From the NCBI GenBank assembly GCA_030447005.1, contig JAUJME010000023.1, positions 1 through 10,473 on the forward strand: a stretch of DNA of 10,473 nucleotides, written 5' to 3'. Positions 1 through 6,878 of the stretch are shown in pieces. The notes below the pieces were generated by a model. That model did not search any database and was not told the origin of the DNA. It saw nothing but the letters and a program-made list of their open reading frames with translations. Source of the DNA: Solirubrobacteraceae bacterium (GTDB lineage: Bacteria; Actinomycetota; Thermoleophilia; Solirubrobacterales; Solirubrobacteraceae). Both the position numbers and the translations under genes were made by a program. The first letter of the stretch is position 1. Each line of letters begins with the position of its first letter.

Positions 1-245
1 CCCGGGCGGCCGGCCGCCCGCTCACGCTCTCCGTCCGCGAGTTCGGCGTCCTCGTGGCGCTCATGCGGCGGGCGGGTCGCGTGGTCTCCCGCGAGGAGCT
101 CTACGCCGAGGTCTGGGGCGGGACGCTGCGGCGCGAGGACCGCTCCGTCGACGTCTACGTCCACAAGCTACGCGTGAAGCTCGAGGCGGCCCTCCCGGGC
201 CGGCAGCTCATCCACACGCACTTCGGCTTCGGCTACCGGATGTAA
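1..245 (+). CDS. Winged-helix response regulator, OmpR/PhoB family (3' end only)
   Basis: This is the C-terminal DNA-binding domain of a two-component response regulator; the gene enters from outside the window and is read in the frame starting at base 3. About 80 residues are visible. They show the OmpR/PhoB winged-helix pattern: a REF segment before the first long helix, SREEL..EVWG, the recognition-helix segment DRSVDVYVHKLRVKLE, and the C-terminal hairpin IHTHFGFGYRM ending directly at TAA. The receiver domain is not visible, so phosphorylation residues cannot be judged. The domain closely resembles that of the second regulator at 4883-5707 (shared DRSVDV and IHTHFG.GYR). Its position directly before a pst operon suggests a PhoP/PhoB-like role in phosphate control, which is inference. 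Family assignment is secure; the specific role is not. Confidence 0.9.
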   Translation, partial: RAAGRPLTLSVREFGVLVALMRRAGRVVSREELYAEVWGGTLRREDRSVDVYVHKLRVKLEAALPGRQLIHTHFGFGYRM

Positions 246-271
246 CGGCCCCGCCGGGCCGCCGCCGGCGG

Positions 272-300
272 CTTCACGTGCTTTTCACAACTCGATCACG
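272..300 (+). promoter_or_regulatory. Candidate Pho box (three half-sites, 11-nt period) upstream of pstS
   Basis: Three 7-mers lie at exact 11-nt spacing: CTTCACG (272-278), TTTCACA (283-289) and GATCACG (294-300). All share TCAC and are separated by 4-nt spacers. A 7-bp direct repeat with a 4-bp spacer is the known geometry of PhoB/PhoP operators, and each unit matches 5 of 7 positions of the actinobacterial GTTCACC half-site. The array ends 25 nt before the preferred pstS start and sits in the short gap after a PhoB-like regulator gene. Binding is inferred. Confidence 0.6.
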
Positions 301-325
301 ACCCCGGAACAGACTGGAGAACACC

Positions 326-1300
326 TTGACCGCGAATCGCTCACTGCTCGCGCTGGCCATGGCCGGCGTCCTCTCCCTCGGCACCGCCGCCTGCGGCGGC
401 GAGGAGGAGACCAACACCACCGGCGGCGGCGCCCAGGAGGGGCAGGCCGCCGAGTCGAACCAGGAGCTCAGCGGCACGATCGCGATCGACGGCTCGTCGA
501 CCGTTCAGCCCTTCGCCGAGGCCGCGGCCGAGCTCTTCCAGGAGGAGGCGCCGGACGTGAAGGTGACCGTCGGCGGCTCGGGCACGGGCGACGGCTTCGA
601 GCGCTTCTGCGCCGGCGAGACCCAGATCTCGGACGCCTCCCGTCCCATTGAGGAGGACGAGATGGCGGCCTGCGAGAAGGGCGGCGTGACCCCTCAGGAG
701 GTCCAGGTCGCCAACGACGGCATCGCCGTCGTCACCAACAAGGACACGCAGGTCGACTGCTTCACGACCGCCCAGCTCAAGAAGCTGCTCGCGCCGAAGT
801 CCGAGATCTCCAACCTGTCGGAGCTCGGCGGCGGGCTGCCGAGCCAGAGCGTCCAGTTCTTCACGCCGGGCGAGGAGTCGGGCACCTTCGACTTCTTCAC
901 CGAGACGGTGCTCGAGACGGACGCCGAGCAGCGGACGCAGGACGTGCAGACCTCGGCCAACGACAATCAGATCCTCACCGGCATCGAGGGCACCGAGGGC
1001 GCGATCGGCTACCTCGGCTTCTCGTTCGCCCAGGAGGCCGGCGACCGCGTGAACGTCGCCCAGGTCGACGGCGGCGACGGCTGCGTCGAGCCGACGCTCG
1101 AGACGATCCAGAGCGGCGAGTACGAGCCGCTGTCGCGGCCGATCTTCATGTACCCGAGCAAGGAGGCGCTCGCCAAGCCCGAGGTCAAGGCGTTCATGAC
1201 CTTCGTGGCCGAGAACCAGCAGCGCATCAGCGAGGCGGCCAAGATCGTCCCGCTCACCGAGGAGCAGGCGGCCGAGTCCAAGCAGAAGGTCGGCGTCTAG
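326..1300 (+). CDS. pstS: Phosphate ABC transporter substrate-binding lipoprotein PstS
   Basis: PstS is the high-affinity phosphate receptor that delivers phosphate to the PstCA channel. The preferred start is TTG at 326, with GGAGA 5 nt upstream. An in-frame GTG at 278 is less likely because it falls inside the putative Pho box and would precede the signal sequence with an odd polar stretch. From TTG the protein has 324 residues: a hydrophobic lipoprotein signal ending in GTAAC with lipid-bearing Cys23, then a low-complexity Gly/Glu/Thr linker. Phosphate-binding signatures follow: DGSSTV (55-60), GSGTGDG (84-90), SDASRPI (102-108) and ESGTFDFF (184-191). Length and motifs fit the PBP-like PstS family. 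It leads a pstSCAB-phoU operon, with pstC only 6 nt downstream. Confidence 0.95.
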   Translation: MTANRSLLALAMAGVLSLGTAACGGEEETNTTGGGAQEGQAAESNQELSGTIAIDGSSTVQPFAEAAAELFQEEAPDVKVTVGGSGTGDGFERFCAGETQISDASRPIEEDEMAACEKGGVTPQEVQVANDGIAVVTNKDTQVDCFTTAQLKKLLAPKSEISNLSELGGGLPSQSVQFFTPGEESGTFDFFTETVLETDAEQRTQDVQTSANDNQILTGIEGTEGAIGYLGFSFAQEAGDRVNVAQVDGGDGCVEPTLETIQSGEYEPLSRPIFMYPSKEALAKPEVKAFMTFVAENQQRISEAAKIVPLTEEQAAESKQKVGV

Positions 1301-1306
1301 CCAGCC

Positions 1307-2272
1307 ATGGCGAGCGCTGACTTCACCGCTCGCGCGGCCGGTCCCGGGGGTCCCGGGGCCGGCCTGAACCACCGGCGCACGACCCGGTCCGTGGGCGAGC
1401 GTGCGATCAAGGTCGCGCTCGCCTGCGCCGCGCTGCTCTCCGTCCTCACCACGACGGGGATCGTGATCTCGCTGCTCAACGAGACCTTCCGGTTCTTCGG
1501 CGAGGTCGGCCTCGGCGAGTTCCTGTTCGGCACGGACTGGAACCCGCTGCGCCGCGGCGAGCAGCAGTCCTTCGGGGTGCTGCCGCTCGTCTGGAGCACG
1601 CTCTACCTGACCTTCATCGGCCTGCTGGTCGCCATCCCGCTCGGCCTCGCCTCCGCGATCTACCTCGCCGAGTTCGCCTCACCGCGGGTCCGCCGCCTCA
1701 TCAAGCCGACCCTCGAGGTGCTCGCGGGCATCCCGACGATCGTCCTGGGCTACTTCGCGCTCACCTACGTCACCCCGGTGATCCTCCGCGACGTCCTCGG
1801 GCTCGACGTCCAGATCTTCAACGGCCTCTCGGCCGGCCTGGTCCTCGGCATCCTCGTGCTGCCGACGATCGCCTCGGTCGCCGAGGACGCGATGTCCGCG
1901 GTCCCCCAGGCGCTGCGCGAGGGCGCCTTCGGCCTCGGCGCCACCAAGCGCCAGGTCGTGCTCCGCGTCGTCTTCCCGGCCGCCCTCTCGGGCATCGTGG
2001 CCGCGCTCGTCCTCGGCGCCTCGCGGGCGATCGGCGAGACGGTGGTCATCCTCATCGCCGCCGGCGCCGCCCCGAGCCTCTCCTTCGACCTGGGCGAGTC
2101 GCACCAGAACATGGCCGCCTTCATCGCGCAGACCGCGCGCGGGGACATCTCGCAGGGCGGCACGGAGTTCCGCACCATCTTCGCGGTCGGCACCACGCTC
2201 TTCGTGATGACGCTGATCCTCAACGCCATCTCGATCCGCTTCGTCCGGCGCTTCCGCCAGGTCTACGACTGA
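1307..2272 (+). CDS. pstC: Phosphate ABC transporter permease PstC
   Basis: PstC is one of two permease subunits of the Pst importer. The 321-residue protein begins with a short, polar, Gly/Arg-rich cytoplasmic tail, then a first membrane helix at about 33-57 and the PstC-typical FGTDWNP motif (74-80). A block of further helices follows from about residue 92. The cytoplasmic EAA-type loop that contacts the ATPase is visible as EGAFGLGAT (205-213), followed by the RAIGET motif (240-245) shared by PstC and PstA. The ATG lies 6 nt after the pstS stop with no strong ribosome-binding site near it, so translational coupling is likely. Its stop overlaps the pstA start in TGATG. Confidence 0.95.
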   Translation: MASADFTARAAGPGGPGAGLNHRRTTRSVGERAIKVALACAALLSVLTTTGIVISLLNETFRFFGEVGLGEFLFGTDWNPLRRGEQQSFGVLPLVWSTLYLTFIGLLVAIPLGLASAIYLAEFASPRVRRLIKPTLEVLAGIPTIVLGYFALTYVTPVILRDVLGLDVQIFNGLSAGLVLGILVLPTIASVAEDAMSAVPQALREGAFGLGATKRQVVLRVVFPAALSGIVAALVLGASRAIGETVVILIAAGAAPSLSFDLGESHQNMAAFIAQTARGDISQGGTEFRTIFAVGTTLFVMTLILNAISIRFVRRFRQVYD

Positions 2273-3177
2273 TGGCCGTCTCGCCCGCCACCCGCGCGTC
2301 CGTCCGCCTCGCCGTCGAGCCCGCCGCGAGCTCGCAGAAGATCAAGGAGGCCGCCTTCCGCGGGACGCTCCTGTTCTCGACGCTGATCGGCCTGCTCTTC
2401 CTCGCGGTGCTGATCGTCGACGTCGCGCGCGATGGGATCCCCCTGCTGAGCTGGGAGTTCCTGCGCTCGTTCCCCTCCCGGGTGACCCCGGAGACCTCCG
2501 GCGTGCGCTCGGCCTTCCTCGGGACGCTGCTGCTGATCGTCACCACCGCCGTCTTCATCGTCCCGGTCGGGATCGCCACGGCGATCTACCTCGAGGAGTA
2601 CGCCGATCGCACCCGCTGGTGGAACCGGCTGATCGAGCTCAACGTCCAGAACCTCGCGGCGGTCCCGTCGGTCGTCTACGGCATCCTCGGCCTCGCCTGG
2701 ATCGTCCGCGGCCCGCTCAGCCTGGGCCGCGTCCTGCTCGCCGGCGCGCTCACCCTCGGGCTGCTCGTGCTGCCCGTCGTCATCATCGTCGCGCGCGAGG
2801 CGATCCGCGCCGTGCCGTCCTCGATCCGCGACGGCTCGCTCGCCCTCGGCGCCACCCAGTGGCAGACGATCTGGAAGCAGGTCCTGCCGGGGGCGCTGCC
2901 GGGCATCGCCACCGGCGTCATCCTCGCGCTCTCGCGGGCGATCGGGGAGACGGCGCCGCTCATCCTCGTCGGCGCCGTGGCGTTCGCGCGCTTCGATCCG
3001 GAGGGCCTGTTCGGCTCGTTCTCCGCGCTCCCCATCCAGATCCTCGAGGCGGTGACCGACGCCGACACGGAGTTCCGCGACCTCGCCGCCGCGGCGATAC
3101 TCGTCCTCCTGGCGATGCTCCTGCTGATGAACTCCATCGCCATCTACCTCCGCAACCGCTATGAACAGAAATGGTGA
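2272..3177 (+). CDS. pstA: Phosphate ABC transporter permease PstA
   Basis: PstA is the second permease subunit and pairs with PstC. The 301-residue protein has an N-terminal cytoplasmic segment, a first membrane helix at about 31-51, a block of helices from about residue 80, an EAA-type loop with DGSLALGAT (187-195), and the family motif [10 protein letters not shown] (221-230). The last helix (about 271-293) is followed by a short basic tail. The ATG shares one base with the pstC stop, a standard coupling arrangement. PstC and PstA are told apart here by FGTDWNP in PstC and by the GETAPL form in PstA. Confidence 0.95.
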   Translation: MAVSPATRASVRLAVEPAASSQKIKEAAFRGTLLFSTLIGLLFLAVLIVDVARDGIPLLSWEFLRSFPSRVTPETSGVRSAFLGTLLLIVTTAVFIVPVGIATAIYLEEYADRTRWWNRLIELNVQNLAAVPSVVYGILGLAWIVRGPLSLGRVLLAGALTLGLLVLPVVIIVAREAIRAVPSSIRDGSLALGATQWQTIWKQVLPGALPGIATGVILALSRAIGETAPLILVGAVAFARFDPEGLFGSFSALPIQILEAVTDADTEFRDLAAAAILVLLAMLLLMNSIAIYLRNRYEQKW

Positions 3178-3187
3178 GGCAGCTACC

Positions 3188-4078
3188 GTGCCCGAGCGCA
3201 TGACCGAGCCCGCCGAGCGACGTCCCGGGACCTCGAACGAGGACTTCGCCCGCGAGGCCACTTCGAGCGGCGCTCCCGCCGCGCTTGCCGAGCCGGCGAA
3301 GGAGACGATCTTCGACGTCGACGGCGTCTCGGTGTACTACGGCGACAAGCGCGCGGTGCGTGACGTCAACGTCGACCTGGCGCGCAACGAGATCACCGCC
3401 CTCATCGGCCCTTCGGGCTGCGGCAAGTCGACCTTCATCCGCTGCCTCAACCGGATGAACGACCTGATCCCGAGCGCGCGCGTCGAGGGGTCGATCGGCT
3501 ACCACGGCCAGGACATCTACGGCCGCGACATCGACCCCGTCCAGGTCCGCAAGCGCATCGGGATGGTCTTCCAGAAGCCCAACCCGTTCCCCAAGTCGAT
3601 CTACGACAACATCGCCTTCGGCCCGCGGGTGATGGGGATCAAGGGCGACATGGACGAGATCGTCGAGACCGCCCTGCGCCGCGGCGCGCTGTGGGAGGAG
3701 GTCAAGGACCGCCTCAAGACGAACGCCTTCGGCATGTCGGGCGGCCAGCAGCAGCGGCTCTGCATCGCCCGCGCGCTCGCCACCTCGCCCGACGTCCTGC
3801 TCATGGACGAGCCGTGCTCGGCGCTCGACCCGATCTCCACCGGGCGGATCGAGGACCTGATGATCGAGCTCAAGGAGCACTACTCGATCGTCATCGTCAC
3901 GCACAACATGCAGCAGGCCGCGCGCGTCTCGGACATGACGGCGTTCTTCACGGTCGAGCTCGACGGCGACTCGGGCCACCGCACGGGCGCGGTCGTCGAG
4001 TACGACAAGACGGAGAAGATCTTCCAGAACCCCGCCGACAAGCGCACCGAGGACTACGTCACCGGGAAGGTGGGGTAG
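3188..4078 (+). CDS. pstB: Phosphate ABC transporter ATP-binding protein PstB
   Basis: PstB is the ATPase that drives phosphate import through PstCA. I prefer GTG at 3188 because GGTGAGG (3173-3179) sits 8 nt upstream. An in-frame ATG at 3161 would overlap pstA by 17 nt and has no visible ribosome-binding site; ATG at 3200 is also possible. From GTG the protein has 296 residues. It has a roughly 38-residue polar N-terminal extension, Walker [10 protein letters not shown] (74-82), a Q-loop in VFQKPNPFP, the ABC signature MSGGQ (183-187), Walker B LLMDEP (Asp207, Glu208) followed by the PstB-typical CSALDP, and the H-loop His239 in VTHN. All catalytic elements are intact. phoU follows 7 nt after the stop. 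Confidence 0.95.
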   Translation: MPERMTEPAERRPGTSNEDFAREATSSGAPAALAEPAKETIFDVDGVSVYYGDKRAVRDVNVDLARNEITALIGPSGCGKSTFIRCLNRMNDLIPSARVEGSIGYHGQDIYGRDIDPVQVRKRIGMVFQKPNPFPKSIYDNIAFGPRVMGIKGDMDEIVETALRRGALWEEVKDRLKTNAFGMSGGQQQRLCIARALATSPDVLLMDEPCSALDPISTGRIEDLMIELKEHYSIVIVTHNMQQAARVSDMTAFFTVELDGDSGHRTGAVVEYDKTEKIFQNPADKRTEDYVTGKVG

Positions 4079-4085
4079 GCCCCGG

Positions 4086-4772
4086 GTGACCGTGCCCGCC
4101 CCGCTCCGGACCCGCTTTCAGGAGGAGCTCCGGGGACTGGAGGCCCAGACGATGGGGGCGCTGGACATGGTCGTGTCCACGCTTGACCGCGCGCTGGAGG
4201 CACTCAAGCACCAGGACGTCGAGCTGGCGTCGATCGTGATCGCCGACGACGACCGCATCGACGGCCGCTTCCTCGAGGTCCACCAGGGCGTCCTCTCGCT
4301 GCTCGCACTCCAGGCGCCGGTGGCGTCGGACCTTCGCGTGGTGGCGTCGCTGCTGCACGTCATCAAGCACGCCGAGCGGATGGGCGACCAGTGCGTCAAC
4401 GTCGCCAAGCTGATCCCGCTGTCGGGCAACGAGCCGCCGCGCGACGCGGTGCTGGTGGGCATGGTCGAGGAGATGGGCCGGCTCGCGTGCTTCGAGGTCA
4501 AGCAGGCCAAGCAGGCGTTCGCGCTGCGCGACGTCGACCTCGCCTGGGACCTCGTCCGCCAGGACGAGCAGATCAACCGGCTCAACCGTGAGGCCTTCAA
4601 GCACGCGGTGGCGATCGGCGACGACGAGGACACGCGCGAGTGGGCGATGCACATGATGCTCGTGGCGCGCGCGCTGGAGCGGATCGGCGACAACGCGGTC
4701 GACATCGGCGAGCAGGTCGCGTTCGTGGTGACCGGGCTGTTCCGGGAGTTCTCGGACGCTTCGCACCCGTAG
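4086..4772 (+). CDS. phoU: Phosphate transport regulatory protein PhoU
   Basis: PhoU is a peripheral, all-helical protein that links the Pst transporter to the PhoR-type sensor and keeps the Pho regulon repressed when phosphate is ample. The 228-residue length is typical. It has the expected two tandem three-helix bundles, each with a metal-binding-type motif: ERMGDQ (97-102) and ERIGDN (198-203). Start choice is GTG at 4086, with the purine-rich AAGGTGGGG (4067-4075) upstream inside the end of pstB; a GTG at 4092 would also fit. It closes the pst operon, which is the usual place for phoU. Its partner sensor kinase is not in the window. Confidence 0.93.
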   Translation: MTVPAPLRTRFQEELRGLEAQTMGALDMVVSTLDRALEALKHQDVELASIVIADDDRIDGRFLEVHQGVLSLLALQAPVASDLRVVASLLHVIKHAERMGDQCVNVAKLIPLSGNEPPRDAVLVGMVEEMGRLACFEVKQAKQAFALRDVDLAWDLVRQDEQINRLNREAFKHAVAIGDDEDTREWAMHMMLVARALERIGDNAVDIGEQVAFVVTGLFREFSDASHP

Positions 4773-4882
4773 CGCCGATCCCGCAAATCGCGCCAAACGC
4801 CCTCGGGGGCTTGTGACCATCCCGTGAACGGCTTCGGCCGCGCCTGTAACTGCAGCCGGAGCCAGGTCTATGCTCCGACGAG
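4773..4882 (+). promoter_or_regulatory. Intergenic region with inverted Pho-box-like pair and weak -10
   Basis: This 110-bp gap separates phoU from the next regulator. Read on the minus strand, it holds two 7-mers, GTTCACG (4829-4823) and GGTCACA (4818-4812), exactly 11 nt apart; the first matches 6 of 7 positions of the actinobacterial GTTCACC half-site. A TATGCT (4869-4874) could be a -10 element, and would give a nearly leaderless message for the ATG at 4883. No convincing -35 is seen. A short GCCC/GGGC stem (4799-4810) might be a weak terminator for phoU. Confidence 0.45.
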
Positions 4883-5707
4883 ATGATGAATCGCAATCTC
4901 GGCTCGGAAGGCCAGCCGCCCATCCGGATGGCGGTGCTCGACTCGGACACCGGGTTCCTCCAGGTGCTCGCCAAGCGGCTCGACGGCGCGGGGTGGCAGT
5001 ACCGCGTGCTCGCTTCGCCCGTCCCGCTCGACGCGATGGTCGCCATGCGGCTCAACGCCGTCGTCCTCGACCTCGCGGTGCTCGGCCCCCAGGGCTGGAA
5101 CTACCTCGAGAAGCTCTGCGCCCGCCTGCCCGGGCTGGGCGTCGTGGTCTGCACGGGGCAGTCGTCGGTCGCCCAGCGCGTCCGCGGCCTGCGGCTCGGC
5201 GCCGACGACTGGGTGACCAAGCCGTGTCACCCCGAGGAGCTGATGGCCCGCGTGGAGGCCGTCGTGCGCCGGCGCAAGCGCGCCGAGGCGCGGGTCGACC
5301 TCGGCCCGATGCAGGTCGGCGAGGTCGAGATCCGCGCGGACCAGTTCCAGGCCTACGTCAACGGCGTCTCCGTCGAGCTCACGCGCCGCGAGTTCGAGCT
5401 CATCCAGCTGCTCGCCGAGGCCCACGGCCAGGTGATGCAGCGCGAGGAGATCTACCAGCGCGTATGGGGCTACGCGATGGTCCACGGCGACCGCTCGGTC
5501 GACGTCTTCGTCCGCAAGCTGCGCCAGAAGCTCGAGCGCATGTCGCCCGGCTGGCGCTACATCCACACCCACTTCGGGATCGGCTACCGGTTCGACGCCG
5601 AGCCGGCGGAGGCGGGCGCCGCGGTGCCGGCGGCGGCCGCACCGGCCGCGGTCGACGCGCCGGTGCCGGCGGAGCCCGATCCGCCGGCCGTGCTCCAGAC
5701 GTCCTAA
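4883..5707 (+). CDS. Response regulator, OmpR/PhoB family, with Ala/Pro-rich tail
   Basis: This two-component response regulator is likely a DNA-binding transcription factor. The 274-residue product has an N-terminal receiver domain (about 15-130): acidic site LDSD (Asp20, Asp22), probable phospho-acceptor Asp63 in VVLDL, Thr91 and Lys113 in TKP. The second acidic residue of the usual DD pair appears to be Ser21. The winged helix (about 145-237) has TRREFEL, QREEIYQRVWG, DRSVDVFVRKLRQKLE and IHTHFGIGYRF. A 37-residue Ala/Pro-rich tail follows, which is not usual in the family. Start: ATG 4883 lacks a clear ribosome-binding site, so ATG 4886 or 4928 (just before the first beta strand) are alternatives. 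It follows phoU and a Pho-box-like site, so phosphate control is plausible. No histidine kinase is adjacent. Confidence 0.9.
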   Translation: MMNRNLGSEGQPPIRMAVLDSDTGFLQVLAKRLDGAGWQYRVLASPVPLDAMVAMRLNAVVLDLAVLGPQGWNYLEKLCARLPGLGVVVCTGQSSVAQRVRGLRLGADDWVTKPCHPEELMARVEAVVRRRKRAEARVDLGPMQVGEVEIRADQFQAYVNGVSVELTRREFELIQLLAEAHGQVMQREEIYQRVWGYAMVHGDRSVDVFVRKLRQKLERMSPGWRYIHTHFGIGYRFDAEPAEAGAAVPAAAAPAAVDAPVPAEPDPPAVLQTS

Positions 5708-5717
5708 CCTGACGGGC

Positions 5718-6083
5718 GTGGGGCCCGACACCGGCAAGCACATCCGCAACGTCCTGATCATCGTCGGCCTGGCGCTGGCGGTGTGGCTGCTGCCGGGCGG
5801 CGACACGGGCTCGGGCTTCATCGGCAACCTCCTCTCGGTGATCCTCCTCGGAGGCCTCGCCTTCTTCGCCTACCGGATGTACATGGAGCACCGGATCAGC
5901 CTGCTCGACCTCGAGGACCGCACCCGTGCGGGCCTCTACGCGTGCTTCGGCCTCATCGCCTTCGCGATCGCCGCGGCGGGCCGGCTGTGGGGGAGCGGCC
6001 CGGGCGCGCTGCTGTGGATCGCGCTGATGGGCGTGGCGGCGTACGGGATCTACTCCGTGTACCGCGCCGCCCGCGAGTACTGA
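5718..6083 (+). CDS. Small four-helix membrane protein of unknown function
   Basis: I do not recognise a named family. The 121-residue product starts at GTG 5718, 10 nt after the regulator's stop, without an obvious ribosome-binding site, so it is probably co-transcribed with the regulator. Four membrane helices are visible at about 10-27, 33-54, 71-90 and 97-115, arranged as two hairpins. Between them is a charged central loop, RMYMEHRISLLDLEDRTR (53-70), which by the positive-inside pattern probably faces the cytoplasm. The N-terminus is short and the C-terminus ends in a basic/acidic stub. No catalytic motif is visible. A role tied to the neighbouring regulator is possible only by position. 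Confidence 0.75.
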   Translation: MGPDTGKHIRNVLIIVGLALAVWLLPGGDTGSGFIGNLLSVILLGGLAFFAYRMYMEHRISLLDLEDRTRAGLYACFGLIAFAIAAAGRLWGSGPGALLWIALMGVAAYGIYSVYRAAREY

Positions 6084-6098
6084 GTTCCGGCACAGATC

Positions 6099-6124
6099 CG
6101 CGCGCCTTGTGTGACCGGCGCGCG
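6099..6124 (+). terminator. GC-rich hairpin, candidate terminator
   Basis: An 8-bp perfect stem CGCGCGCC (6099-6106) and GGCGCGCG (6117-6124) encloses a 10-nt loop, starting 15 nt after the stop of the small membrane protein. There is no T-run, which is common in GC-rich actinobacterial genomes. It would separate the regulator/membrane-protein pair from the pseudopilin cluster. Confidence 0.45.
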
Positions 6125-6160
6125 TAGAGCCGTGCCGCCGTGGGGGCGAGGCTGCCGCGC

Positions 6161-6517
6161 ATGCGATCGCGGCGGCTGGAGTTGGCGGGGGAGAGGGGGC
6201 AGGCGGGCGTCGAGCTCGTTGCCCTGCTGCCGCTGGTGGCGGTGCTGTGCGCCCTGGCGTGGCAGCTCGCGCTCGCGGGCCACGCGGCGTGGGCGGTGAG
6301 CTCGGCCGCCCGCGCGGCGGCCCGGGCCCAGGCGGTCGGCGGGGACGCGCGTGCGGCGGCGCGCGCGGCGCTGCCGGGCTCGCTCGAGCGGCGGCTGCGG
6401 GTGCGGCGCGCCGGGGAGGACGGCGTGCGCGTGGTGGTCGCGATCCCGCCGGTCGCCGCGGGGCTCGCGGTGGGCGAGGTGGCGGCGACGGCGCGCTTCG
6501 AGCCGCAGGGCGGGTGA
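6161..6517 (+). CDS. TadE-like pseudopilin, first copy
   Basis: This is a TadE-family minor pseudopilin of the Tad (type IVb pilus) type, predicted to sit in the membrane and be assembled with a pilus-like structure. The preferred start is ATG 6161, with GAGG (6148-6151) 9 nt upstream, giving 118 residues; GTG 6140 would add seven. The N-terminus is a short basic leader ending ERG, then QAGVELVALLPL. Gly13 and Glu18 form the prepilin-peptidase signature (Gly at -1, Glu at +5) followed by a hydrophobic helix (about 19-38). The Ala/Arg-rich remainder shows the small globular part usual for TadE. No Tad ATPase, secretin or prepilin peptidase lies in the window. Confidence 0.75.
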   Translation: MRSRRLELAGERGQAGVELVALLPLVAVLCALAWQLALAGHAAWAVSSAARAAARAQAVGGDARAAARAALPGSLERRLRVRRAGEDGVRVVVAIPPVAAGLAVGEVAATARFEPQGG

Positions 6518-6527
6518 GGCGGTGCGC

Positions 6528-6878
6528 GTGCGGGCGGGCGTGGGCGGCGACTCCGGGCAGGCGAGCGTGGAGCTGGTCGGCATGCTGCCGCTCCTCGTCG
6601 GGCTCAGCTTCGGGATCTTCCAGCTGCTGGCCGCCGGCGCGGCGCACGAGGCCGCGGACGGGGCGGCCGAGGCGGGGGCCGTCGCGCTGCTGCAGGACCG
6701 CGACGCCCGCGCCGCGGCGCGGCGCGCGCTGCCGGGCTGGTCTCGAGCGCACGCGCGGATCGAGCTGCACGGCCGGCGCGTGCAGGTGCGGGTCCGCCCG
6801 CGCGGCCCCGTGCCGGCGCTCAGCCAGCGGCTCGGGGTGACGGCTTCGGCCCACGCGGGCCCGGAGCCGCCGCGATGA
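6528..6878 (+). CDS. TadE-like pseudopilin, second copy
   Basis: This is a second TadE-like minor pseudopilin, 116 residues from GTG 6528. GTGAGG (6514-6519) lies 8 nt upstream of that codon, which favours it over GTG 6522. The leader ends DSG and continues QASVELVGMLPLLVGL: Gly10 and Glu15 give the same Gly(-1)/Glu(+5) prepilin signature as the first copy, followed by a hydrophobic helix (about 16-35). The rest is Ala/Arg-rich. The two copies share the GQAxVELVxxLPL segment and the later AARAALPG/AARRALPG segment, so they look like an old tandem duplication. The stop overlaps the next gene's start in ATGA. Confidence 0.7.
   Translation: MRAGVGGDSGQASVELVGMLPLLVGLSFGIFQLLAAGAAHEAADGAAEAGAVALLQDRDARAAARRALPGWSRAHARIELHGRRVQVRVRPRGPVPALSQRLGVTASAHAGPEPPR

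Noticed and set aside
3..20. Perfect 18-bp GC palindrome at the window start
   Set aside because: It lies inside the coding region of the regulator and encodes ordinary residues; at this GC content such palindromes arise by chance, and no repeat partner is seen.
341..1372. Long open frame of 343 codons on the minus strand across pstS
   Set aside because: It overlaps pstS completely and its product is Arg/Leu/Glu/Gly/Asp-rich low-complexity sequence with no motif. Long antisense frames are expected at this GC content.
2263..3261. Minus-strand open frame of 332 codons across pstA
   Set aside because: It is a shadow of pstA: the translation is a charged Arg/Glu/Asp-rich string without domains, whereas the + strand encodes a clear PstA.
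2960..3979. Minus-strand open frame of 339 codons across pstB
   Set aside because: The + strand has every ABC ATPase motif in order; the antisense translation is compositionally biased and unrecognisable.
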